Position numbers and translations under genes: made by a program. From contig CAXBIQ010000010.1 in the NCBI GenBank assembly GCA_963975935.1, forward strand, positions 50,913-114,912: a stretch of DNA of 64,000 nucleotides, given 5' to 3'. Under the pieces are notes generated by a model. The model was not told the origin of the DNA. It saw only the letters and a program-made list of their open reading frames with translations, and did not search any database. The stretch's first letter is position 1; the number at the start of each line of letters is the position of its first letter. Shown here one piece after another: positions 34,946 through 42,148 of the stretch. The DNA comes from Planktosalinus sp963975935 (lineage in GTDB: Bacteria; Bacteroidota; Bacteroidia; Flavobacteriales; Flavobacteriaceae).

Positions 34946-35323
34946 TTACCGCGATTCAAAAATCGTAAGGTACAGATGTGAGGCCATCTTTCGGGCATTG
35001 TTCTTGGCGCGGCTGGCAAGTTCGCCTTCATACATAGAATCGATGGTTTCAAACCAAAGGTTGAGCCAATACCCAAAGTGTTCACTCTGGATGGCATGCC
35101 CATATTTATGGTCAAGCTTTACGTGAGCCATCGCAGGATTCCCTTTGAACTTTGCCTTAAAAAAGAGGTTGCTTTCCCAGAAATCAGTTAGTTTTTCAAG
35201 ATGCGCATCCCAGTCGGTAATGGTATCGTTAAAAAAATGGGCAATTTCATTGCTCTTACGCACTTTGGCGTAAAAGGCATGAACCAGTAAACTGATATCG
35301 GCTCTGTTTTTTATGTCATTCAT
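34946..35323 (-). CDS. Group III truncated haemoglobin
   Basis: A 125-residue 2-on-2 globin of the group III (P) type: FYAKVRKSNEIAHFF with the B-helix Tyr, DFWESNLFF, and the proximal His in the HVKLDHKYGHAIQ stretch. These bind O2 or NO tightly and protect cells from NO. The ATG at 35323 is chosen over a TTG 5 codons upstream that overlaps the previous gene. It is the third gene of a unit driven by the Crp/Fnr-type operator at 36122. Confidence 0.88.
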   Translation of the reverse strand: MNDIKNRADISLLVHAFYAKVRKSNEIAHFFNDTITDWDAHLEKLTDFWESNLFFKAKFKGNPAMAHVKLDHKYGHAIQSEHFGYWLNLWFETIDSMYEGELASRAKNNARKMASHLYLTIFESR

Positions 35324-35330
35324 CTTATCG

Positions 35331-35783
35331 TTATTCAAAGTATTGGAAATAAACAGGCAGGTGTTGTTCCAGTAAAATCAGGGATTTTCGGGCGGTTTCT
35401 TCATCTTTTTCAAGCCCTGCAAACATTTCTTTCATAGGGTACAGAAAATTATGTAACTGGTCGTGGGACTCCCCTTTCATGGTGCATTTTTCAAAGATAT
35501 ATTGAAATTCTTGTTCCAGTTTCTGTTTTAGAACCCGGTAGTCGTTTTGCCCTGTTCTTTTAAATTCCTCAAGATGCATCTGCATGGCACGAACGCCTTC
35601 GGTTGTTTCCGGGTTGGCTTGCCATTTTGCTCCGTCATTGAGTTTCAAAACACTGTCATCACTGTGATGGATTTCTTCAGTCTCAGTAGTGATTTGTTGG
35701 TTTTCCGTTTGTTTTGAATGCTCACAGGAAAGTGTAAAAATAGTCAATACTGCGATAAGAAATGTTCTTTTGATTATATACAT
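35331..35783 (-). CDS. Small lipoprotein, paralogue of the 21636-22043 product
   Basis: A 150-residue lipoprotein (lipobox C20) with a Glu/His linker to about residue 45. The mature domain has L-N-D-G-A-K-W-Q-A, T-T-E, a Met-rich helix, T-M-K-G-x3-D-Q-L-H-N and a final Y-F-Q-Y-F-E. These are shared with the protein at 21636-22043. I know no function. Its position between a small membrane protein and a truncated haemoglobin, under a low-oxygen operator, suggests a role in NO or O2 response. Confidence 0.7.
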   Translation of the reverse strand: MYIIKRTFLIAVLTIFTLSCEHSKQTENQQITTETEEIHHSDDSVLKLNDGAKWQANPETTEGVRAMQMHLEEFKRTGQNDYRVLKQKLEQEFQYIFEKCTMKGESHDQLHNFLYPMKEMFAGLEKDEETARKSLILLEQHLPVYFQYFE

Positions 35784-35786
35784 ACG

Positions 35787-36068
35787 TTAGCTTAAATGAT
35801 AGATTATAAAAAACAAACTGGTAACCAAACTTATCAATAACGAATTAAAAACAAATTTGGCTTTCAACTGTGCCAGCACCGTGGCGTTATACCACATTGC
35901 GACAGATACCACTACAAACAAATGGATCATATCGATAAATCCAAAACCGTTCATCAATATGAGCATGGCAGCCACAGAGCCAATACAACTGGAGGCTACA
36001 ATGCCCAGAGTTGCATAGGTATAATACATTTCCCTGAATTCTGAAAGGATATTTTGATAAAGTCTCAT
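35787..36068 (-). CDS. Small membrane protein of the haemoglobin unit
   Basis: A 93-residue protein with three predicted helices (about 18-37, 43-62, 71-90). No metal or catalytic motif is seen. It is the first gene after the operator/promoter at 36093-36137, with a 24-base leader, and lies 3 bases before the small lipoprotein gene. The function is unknown. Confidence 0.75.
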   Translation of the reverse strand: MRLYQNILSEFREMYYTYATLGIVASSCIGSVAAMLILMNGFGFIDMIHLFVVVSVAMWYNATVLAQLKAKFVFNSLLISLVTSLFFIIYHLS

Positions 36069-36092
36069 AGAGTGTGTGTTTTATGTATGAGA

Positions 36093-36137
36093 CAAAATTA
36101 GGAAGCCTGTAGTCGAAATTTTATGACCTGAGTCACA
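36093..36137 (-). promoter_or_regulatory. Promoter of the haemoglobin unit with Crp/Fnr-type operator
   Basis: The operator TATGAC-CTGA-GTCACA (36122-36137) is palindromic except for one arm base. The minus-strand -7 box TAATTTTG (36093-36100) is exact, with its centre 33 bp from the operator centre, as at hemN, nos and cco. It lies just after the regulator gene that may encode its own binder. Confidence 0.78.
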
Positions 36138-36143
36138 ACTGCC

Positions 36144-36740
36144 TTATCGAAACAGTTTGCGGTTTTTTATTATAAGTTCCCCTTTTTTTTCCAGAGATTT
36201 CGTCGCTCTGATTACGGTCTCCACACGCAAGCCGGTAAGGTCAGCTATTTGCTGCCGGGTGATATTAACCTGAAAGGAAAAAGGTTCTTTCAAATCGTAA
36301 ACGTGTTTTTTTAAATAATCAAGAATGCGCAGAATACGATGCTCGGGTTCCTGTGAGGAAAGTTCTGTAGCCATAATGGCTTTGTAATACAACCTGCTCG
36401 CAAGTGCTTTGGTCATCGCCAAATGTTCATCGGGATGTGCTTTCAGCAATTCCAGAAAGCGGTCCTTTGATAACCTGAAAATTTCAGCATCAGTTAGTGC
36501 TTCAGCGTGAGCGGGATATTTTACTTCGGCAAACAAAGGGGGTTCACCAAAACTCTGCCCCGGAAAGAAAATACCCTGAATAAACTCTTTACCGTCATCA
36601 TTAAAATTGTTCATCTTCACCTCTCCCTTTGAAATCTGATAATAGCTTACTGCCTGTTGGCCTTCAGTAAAAATCTGTTCGCCTTTTGCAAACGATAATA
36701 TTTCTGCGCCAAAATCATACAAGAGGTTTTCTGCAATCAT
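36144..36740 (-). CDS. Crp/Fnr-family regulator without cysteines
   Basis: A 198-residue protein: cyclic-nucleotide-binding fold 15-115, dimer helix to about 140, and helix-turn-helix 160-187. The recognition helix carries V-E174-T-V-I-R178, close to the V-E-T-I-S-R of FNR, which fits a TGA-N4..6-TCA palindrome. There is no cysteine at all, so it cannot hold an FNR-type Fe-S cluster; haem-NO or metabolite sensing (as in DNR) is possible. It is the likely binder of the TATGAC-N4-GTCATA sites. It ends a CoA-transferase/trxA/crp run, 4 bases after trxA. Confidence 0.9.
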   Translation of the reverse strand: MIAENLLYDFGAEILSFAKGEQIFTEGQQAVSYYQISKGEVKMNNFNDDGKEFIQGIFFPGQSFGEPPLFAEVKYPAHAEALTDAEIFRLSKDRFLELLKAHPDEHLAMTKALASRLYYKAIMATELSSQEPEHRILRILDYLKKHVYDLKEPFSFQVNITRQQIADLTGLRVETVIRATKSLEKKGELIIKNRKLFR

Positions 36741-36743
36741 CGT

Positions 36744-37043
36744 TTAGGAGTGTGATTTAATAATAGTAATCAATTCCTGTTTTTGCAAGACACCTGATTG
36801 TCGCCAGAGTTGCTTTCCTTCTTTAAACAATATAAGTGTCGGCACACCTCGCACTTGATATTCTGCAGCAAGGGGCTGGTTTTTATCAACATCTATCTTT
36901 ACAATCTTTACCCCTTCTCCCAGTGCAGCCTTGACTTCACTGAGTATGGGAGCCAGTGCCTTGCAAGGCCCGCACCAGGTGGCATAAAAGTCAACAAGTA
37001 CCGGTCTGTCTTCGCTGATAATCTCTTTAAAATTACTTTTCAT
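36744..37043 (-). CDS. trxA: Thioredoxin
   Basis: A 99-residue single-domain thioredoxin with the active site W-C-G-P-C and the cis-Pro loop RGVPTLILF. It is cytoplasmic. It lies between the CoA-transferase gene and the Crp/Fnr gene with gaps of 12 and 4 bases, so all three are probably co-transcribed. Confidence 0.93.
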   Translation of the reverse strand: MKSNFKEIISEDRPVLVDFYATWCGPCKALAPILSEVKAALGEGVKIVKIDVDKNQPLAAEYQVRGVPTLILFKEGKQLWRQSGVLQKQELITIIKSHS

Positions 37044-37055
37044 AAAGTTGAATTT

Positions 37056-38324
37056 TTACGTATTAAAACGTTCGTAAGCTGCCTTTTCCAGGGCTTCCCT
37101 GTGGTCAGGGTGCGCTAGTGAAATAAGAGCTTTGGCACGCTCTCTCAGGTTTTTGCCATACAAATCCACAACACCGTTTTCTGTAGCAATATAATGCACA
37201 TGAGCCCGTGTAGTGGTAACCCCTGCACCTTCTTTCAGGAAGGGTACTATTTTAGAAACGCCTTTATTGGTAATGGAAGGCATCGCAATAATGGGTTTGC
37301 CGCCTTCTGAAAGCGAGGCTCCCCTGATAAAATCCATCTGTCCGCCCACACCGCTGTATTGCAGTTTTCCAATGGTATCTGCACACACCTGGCCGGTGAT
37401 GTCAATCTCAATGGCACTGTTGATGGCGGTTACCTTGGGGTTTCTGCGAATGATGGCCGTATCGTTTGTATAAGCGGCTTCTTTAAAATGCACAATGGGA
37501 TTATCATCTATAAAGTCATACAATTTTTGCGACCCAATGGCAAAACAGGTCACTATTTTACCGCGTTTAACAACCTTATCTTCTCCGGTAATGATGCCTT
37601 TTTCTATCAAGGGAAGGATACCGTCTGAAAACATTTCTGTGTGAATACCCAGACGTTTGTGATTCATCAGGTTATTGAGCACCACATTGGGTATCCCGCC
37701 AATTCCCATCTGAAGGGTTGCACCGTCTTCCACAAGCTGGGCAACGTGATATCCAATCCTTTTCTCTAAATCTGTTGGCTCTGCAACCGGAACGGCATGA
37801 ATGGGAAGGTCAACCAGCACGGCTGCATCAATGTTTTTTTCGTGAATGATGCCGTCTCCATGGGTTCTGGGAACATTGGGATTGACTTGTGCGATTACTT
37901 TTTTGGCGGTCTGAATGGCCGTGAGGGTCACATCAATAGAGGTTCCCAGCGAACAGTATCCATGTTTATCAGGTGGTGAAACCTGAATAAAGGCCACATC
38001 AAGCGGCAGGATATTTCTTTTGAAAAGCAAGTGCAGTTCGCTTAAGAAAATGGGAGTATAATCCCCTTTTGATGAGTTGACTGCCTTGCGCACATTGCCG
38101 GCCACAAAACAACTGTTTGTTCTGAAGGCCTTGTTGTAAGGTTCCCGGGTATAAAGGGCATCTCCTTCAGTGTGCATTTGCACGATTTCAACGTCCTGCA
38201 GGTTCTCATAGTTTTTACAGAGTTCTCCTATGAGGAATTTGGGAGTCATCGCTGCTCCCTGAAAAAAAATTCGGTTACCTGATTTTACGTGTGATATAGC
38301 TTCTTCCGCAGAAATATAATTCAT
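37056..38324 (-). CDS. Acetyl-CoA hydrolase / CoA-transferase family protein
   Basis: A 422-residue family I-type CoA-transferase. Catalytic Glu is in the HTEMFSDG segment (about 240), with the G-rich MGIGGIPN loop before it and the SYSGVGGQMDF-like GVGGQMDFIRG stretch after. It may move CoA between acetyl-CoA and succinate, butyrate or 4-hydroxybutyrate, or hydrolyse acetyl-CoA; substrate cannot be told from the sequence. It could help overflow metabolism under oxygen limitation. It begins 60 bases after the cco cluster on the same strand. Confidence 0.88.
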   Translation of the reverse strand: MNYISAEEAISHVKSGNRIFFQGAAMTPKFLIGELCKNYENLQDVEIVQMHTEGDALYTREPYNKAFRTNSCFVAGNVRKAVNSSKGDYTPIFLSELHLLFKRNILPLDVAFIQVSPPDKHGYCSLGTSIDVTLTAIQTAKKVIAQVNPNVPRTHGDGIIHEKNIDAAVLVDLPIHAVPVAEPTDLEKRIGYHVAQLVEDGATLQMGIGGIPNVVLNNLMNHKRLGIHTEMFSDGILPLIEKGIITGEDKVVKRGKIVTCFAIGSQKLYDFIDDNPIVHFKEAAYTNDTAIIRRNPKVTAINSAIEIDITGQVCADTIGKLQYSGVGGQMDFIRGASLSEGGKPIIAMPSITNKGVSKIVPFLKEGAGVTTTRAHVHYIATENGVVDLYGKNLRERAKALISLAHPDHREALEKAAYERFNT

Positions 38325-38383
38325 TTTATTTAAGATTTGAGGTATTTAATTTTAGGTTTAAAGTATAAGAAATTTGATGGTTT

Positions 38384-39085
38384 TCAATGGCATTCCATTT
38401 TAGAATCCACGATTTCCGTCACGGGTTTGGGGGATACATATGGAATTCCGAGTCCCATACCCCGTAAGATAAAAAAAATGCCGACAATTACCACAAAAAC
38501 GGGAATGGCTTTTTGGACTTTTTGTCTGGAGATCCCTTTCAGAAAAGAACCGGCATATATGGCAACGGTCATAAGTGGGATGGTGCCCATACCGAAAAAA
38601 ACCATATACAAGCTGCTTTCAGGAATTGACCCGGCAGCAAGAGCCGCAAAAACAGCAACATATACAAGTCCGCAAGGGAGAAAACCATTTAGAAAACCAA
38701 TGGTCAAAAAAGTATCAGCTGTTTTTTTCTTGAACGAAGCCCCAAGTTTTTGTTTGACCTTCCCAATGAATCTGTAAAAGAAAGCTGAAATGCGCGTGTT
38801 CTGCAAATGCTTGCCGGGTAGTATAACAGCAAGAATCATAAGCACGCCCACCGCAATGGAAAGTTGCTGCTGTAAGCCAAAGAGGGAGAAACTCTTTCCA
38901 AGGAGTCCAAAGACAAAACCAATCAAGGCATAAGCACTTAACCGCCCGATATGATAACTGCTTATCTGAAAAAACTTTTTTACCGGCACCTTGTGGTCTG
39001 CCGGAAGCATAAAAGCAATGGGGCCACACATGCCCACACAATGCAAACTTCCTAAAAGACCCAATATAAATGCCGATATCAACAT
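38384..39085 (-). CDS. TauE/SafE-like (DsbD_2) membrane protein of the cco cluster
   Basis: A 233-residue protein with six predicted helices. The first helix carries LGSLHCVGMCGPIAFML, a Cys-x3-Cys metal-type motif of the DsbD_2/UreH-like family often found next to ccoGH. It is thought to help with copper or thiol supply to cbb3 oxidase. The gene begins 2 bases after ccoH. Confidence 0.85.
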   Translation of the reverse strand: MLISAFILGLLGSLHCVGMCGPIAFMLPADHKVPVKKFFQISSYHIGRLSAYALIGFVFGLLGKSFSLFGLQQQLSIAVGVLMILAVILPGKHLQNTRISAFFYRFIGKVKQKLGASFKKKTADTFLTIGFLNGFLPCGLVYVAVFAALAAGSIPESSLYMVFFGMGTIPLMTVAIYAGSFLKGISRQKVQKAIPVFVVIVGIFFILRGMGLGIPYVSPKPVTEIVDSKMECH

Positions 39086-39087
39086 CT

Positions 39088-39534
39088 TTAAAAGTTTATT
39101 TTTTCCTTGACCGTATAGTCCTCACCGTTCATGTTCCAATAAACACTCACATCCCAACGTCCGGAAACAATTTCCCCGGCAGGGATAAACATGGTATTTT
39201 CCGTAAAGGAAAGAGGTTTTTCAAAGTCCAGCTTCTTTTGATTGACGCGATAAAACATGACTTTACCTTCCGTCAATTGCTCTGCGTATTCCCTGGGAAA
39301 TACAATTTGTAATCCTTCAGGACTTTGTTCTATCCTGATACTTTTTTCCAGTTGAGCCGCATTGTTGCGGGCGTCAAGTTCGTCCTGAAAGCCAATTTCC
39401 TGCTTGTAATAATCTTCAATAACCAAATCGTGGTCATAGGTACTGTCTGTCATCATCGTAATTACAAAATATAAGATAAAGGCCATAAAAAGACCTATAG
39501 CAATTACGATTCCCGTTCCCCAGTTTATTTTCAT
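39088..39534 (-). CDS. ccoH: FixH/CcoH cbb3 assembly protein
   Basis: A 148-residue protein with one N-terminal helix (about 9-29) and a periplasmic beta domain, matching FixH/CcoH, needed for stable cbb3 oxidase. The motif DLVIEDYYKQEIGFQDELDA after the helix is typical of the family. A TCTAA-type repeat lies in the short gap before it. Confidence 0.85.
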   Translation of the reverse strand: MKINWGTGIVIAIGLFMAFILYFVITMMTDSTYDHDLVIEDYYKQEIGFQDELDARNNAAQLEKSIRIEQSPEGLQIVFPREYAEQLTEGKVMFYRVNQKKLDFEKPLSFTENTMFIPAGEIVSGRWDVSVYWNMNGEDYTVKEKINF

Positions 39535-39540
39535 TGTATT

Positions 39541-39572
39541 TAGATTTGAGACGTTAGATATTAGATTTAATT
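39541..39572 (-). repeat. TCTAA-word repeat before ccoH
   Basis: The minus strand of 39554-39568 reads AAATCTAATATCTAA, identical over 15 bases to 10011-10025 in front of ric. In both places the words sit within 25 bases of a start codon. Confidence 0.55.
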
Positions 39573-40982
39573 AAAACTTCTGGGACCCAAAAAGTTTGTG
39601 TAAGCCCTTTCTATGAGTTCCCCGTTACTGTAGACCCCTATTTCCACTTTATTTTTGTGACCTTCAAGTGCGGCACTGTGCAGTTCTATGAACAAAGTGC
39701 CCTCTGCAAGCTCCTGCGGCGGAACCGTTACTTCATTTTGTGAGACAAAATTGATGGTACCCTTGTGCGAAAGCAGTCTGAATTCCACATTGCTGTATTC
39801 CCTGTTTGTTTTGTTGATAAGCTTATATGTATATACATTGCTTACCATATTGTCTTCCTTGAGTTCATATAGCTGCCCGGGTAAGCGCAACACAACTGCC
39901 TCAACATCACTGCGCAAAAAGAGCATCCCGATGAGAAGCCCGGTAAGGATAAACAAAACTGCGGCATATCCCTTCATACGGGCTGTGAACTGAAAAGGTT
40001 TCTTCTTTTCAATATTTTCCTCACTGGCATAGCGAATGAGTCCTTTGGGCAAATTAACCGACTCCATAATACTGTCACAGGCATCAATACAGGCTGTGCA
40101 GTTCACACATTCCAACTGCGTACCGTTCCTGATATCAATACCTGTGGGACAGACATTGACACACTGAAAGCAATCAATACAATCCCCGTGACCCAGGGCT
40201 TTACGGTCTTCATTTTTACGAAACTTCTTTCGGCCGTTTACGTCCTCCCCACGCTTGTGGTCATAAGCAACTACCACTGATTTATTATCGAGCAAAACCC
40301 CCTGCAACCTTCCGTATGGACAGGCAATAATACACACCTGCTCACGGAACCACGCAAAGACAAAGTAGAACACCCCGGTAAAAATAAGGAGTCCGATAAA
40401 GGTACTCAGGTGATCAAGAGGTCCTTCCTGAACGTATAGTAACAACCGTTCACTGCCTATTAAATAAGCCAGAAATACATTGGCAATCACAAACGAAATG
40501 ACAAAAAAGAGAAACCATTTGAATCCTTTTTTACCTATTTTTTCGGCATTCCAGGGCATCCTGTCCAGGGAAATTTGCTTGCCGCGGTCTCCTTCAATTG
40601 CATACTCAATGCGACGAAAGACCATTTCCATAAAAATGGTTTGCGGACAAATCCACCCGCAAAAAATCCTCCCGAAAGCTACCGTAAACAGTGCTATAAA
40701 AATCACCCCGATTAGCATGGAAATTACAAAAAGGTAAAAATCCTGTGGCCAGAATGGAAACCCGAATATATTAAACTTGCGCTCCAAAACATTGAACAGC
40801 AAAAACTGGTTGCCGTCAATTTTGATAAAAGGCGAGGCTATAAAGAAAACGATGAGGAAATAACTCACATATTTTCTGTATTCATAAAAGTGCCCCGAAG
40901 GTTTCTTGGGGTAAACCCATTTTCGTTTGCCTTCTGCATCGAGGGTGTTTATTGAATCGCGAAAGTTTTCCTGGTTTTCCAT
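39567..40982 (-). CDS. ccoG: CcoG/RdxA/FixG ferredoxin-like cbb3 assembly protein
   Basis: A 471-residue protein with about five helices and two [4Fe-4S] clusters: C-x2-C-x2-C-x3-CP (CIDCFQCVNVCP) and C-x2-C-x2-C-x3-C (CVNCTACIDAC). It also has the NapH-like C-P-Y-G-R-L-Q motif and a C-terminal Ig-like domain. CcoG reduces Cu(II) to Cu(I) for the oxidase. It is 15 bases after ccoP. Confidence 0.95.
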   Translation of the reverse strand: MENQENFRDSINTLDAEGKRKWVYPKKPSGHFYEYRKYVSYFLIVFFIASPFIKIDGNQFLLFNVLERKFNIFGFPFWPQDFYLFVISMLIGVIFIALFTVAFGRIFCGWICPQTIFMEMVFRRIEYAIEGDRGKQISLDRMPWNAEKIGKKGFKWFLFFVISFVIANVFLAYLIGSERLLLYVQEGPLDHLSTFIGLLIFTGVFYFVFAWFREQVCIIACPYGRLQGVLLDNKSVVVAYDHKRGEDVNGRKKFRKNEDRKALGHGDCIDCFQCVNVCPTGIDIRNGTQLECVNCTACIDACDSIMESVNLPKGLIRYASEENIEKKKPFQFTARMKGYAAVLFILTGLLIGMLFLRSDVEAVVLRLPGQLYELKEDNMVSNVYTYKLINKTNREYSNVEFRLLSHKGTINFVSQNEVTVPPQELAEGTLFIELHSAALEGHKNKVEIGVYSNGELIERAYTNFLGPRSFN

Positions 40983-40997
40983 GGGTTGCTTTAAAGA

Positions 40998-41957
40998 CTA
41001 TTGGTCTGCTGACGGGCTTTCTTCAGTTTCCGGTGTTTCAGGCTCCTGATCAGCTTCTTCACCGGTATCTGACTCAGGCAATACTTCCGACTCATAGAGG
41101 TCTCCTTCAGCAGCTTTTGCATCCGGCGGATTGGTGTCCTGAAGTGTTTTGATATAACTCGCTACCTGTGCAATTTCAAGGGGCCGCAAGTCTGCTTTCC
41201 AGGATATCATTCCTTTTCCGGGACGGCCTCCTTCAGATATTACTTCAAAAATATCTGAAATGCCTCCGCCAAGAATCCAATAATTATCGGTCAGGTTCGG
41301 CCCTATACCTCCCCCGCCATCAGCCCTGTGACATACAGCACAATTATTACTGAACACATTTGCTCCCGCTTCCAGATCGTGTTCTGAGGTGAGCATCTCA
41401 ACAGTAGAAGCATCCACCAGGTCTTTTGCATTCTTTTTATATTCCTCTACTGCCTTTTCTGCTGCAGCAACTTCAGTGCGGTATTCATCAATTTGGGTAG
41501 GACCATCAAAAACATGGTAGTAAAGCATATACACCACGGCAAATACAATGGTTGCATAAAAACCATAGACCCACCAGGGCGGTAAGTTGTTATCAAGCTC
41601 CCTGATACCGTCATAATTGTGATCCAGAATAATTTCCTCTTCAGAAGCAGCTGCTTTTTCGCCTACGAGCTTCAGGTAAAAGGCATGAATCCATTCAAAC
41701 CGTTTTCCTTTACGTAAGGCTTCATCAACGAGATATTTCTCTTGAGCTTCATGCGGAAGCGTGTGAAACAAAATTCGCTGCAATGCCATCACACTGACTT
41801 CTATGGCAATCATAAAGATTACAATTCCCATCCAGACAAGCAACAGGGTAGGGTTTTCAATTACGGCCCAGGTGTCTGATGTGCCTGAAACCATTTCTAT
41901 TAAAAACAGCGCTAAGGCTGCAATAACGAGTATTCTTATAATAGCCGGTGTTTTCAT
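40998..41957 (-). CDS. ccoP: cbb3 oxidase subunit III, mono-haem form
   Basis: A 319-residue protein: two N-terminal helices (about 6-24, 37-56), a third at 128-147, then one cytochrome c domain with haem site C206-A-V-C209-H210. Proteobacterial CcoP has two haems c; only one C-x2-C-H is present here. The tail (270-319) is Glu/Pro-rich. It brings electrons to CcoO/CcoN. It overlaps ccoQ by 4 bases. Confidence 0.93.
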   Translation of the reverse strand: MKTPAIIRILVIAALALFLIEMVSGTSDTWAVIENPTLLLVWMGIVIFMIAIEVSVMALQRILFHTLPHEAQEKYLVDEALRKGKRFEWIHAFYLKLVGEKAAASEEEIILDHNYDGIRELDNNLPPWWVYGFYATIVFAVVYMLYYHVFDGPTQIDEYRTEVAAAEKAVEEYKKNAKDLVDASTVEMLTSEHDLEAGANVFSNNCAVCHRADGGGGIGPNLTDNYWILGGGISDIFEVISEGGRPGKGMISWKADLRPLEIAQVASYIKTLQDTNPPDAKAAEGDLYESEVLPESDTGEEADQEPETPETEESPSADQ

Positions 41958-42145
41958 AGTAATGTATTGTTTTCTTCTTCCTGTTCTAAAGGAATGTTAC
42001 TAACGTGTTCAATGTATTTTTTCTTTGCCGTAAAGACCCATAAAAACAAGATGGCAAAAAAGATGAAGAAAATCAGCAACGAGATAATGGGATAGATCTC
42101 GATACCGTCTATGGATTCCATATGTCCTTTGATAAATTTTAACAT
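41954..42145 (-). CDS. ccoQ: CcoQ-like small oxidase subunit
   Basis: A 63-residue protein with one central helix (about 20-40) and a short charged tail (AKKKYIEH). Size, single helix and location between ccoNO and ccoP identify it; CcoQ stabilises the complex. It is 3 bases after the ccoNO stop. Confidence 0.85.
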   Translation of the reverse strand: MLKFIKGHMESIDGIEIYPIISLLIFFIFFAILFLWVFTAKKKYIEHVSNIPLEQEEENNTLL

Positions 42146-42148
42146 GGC

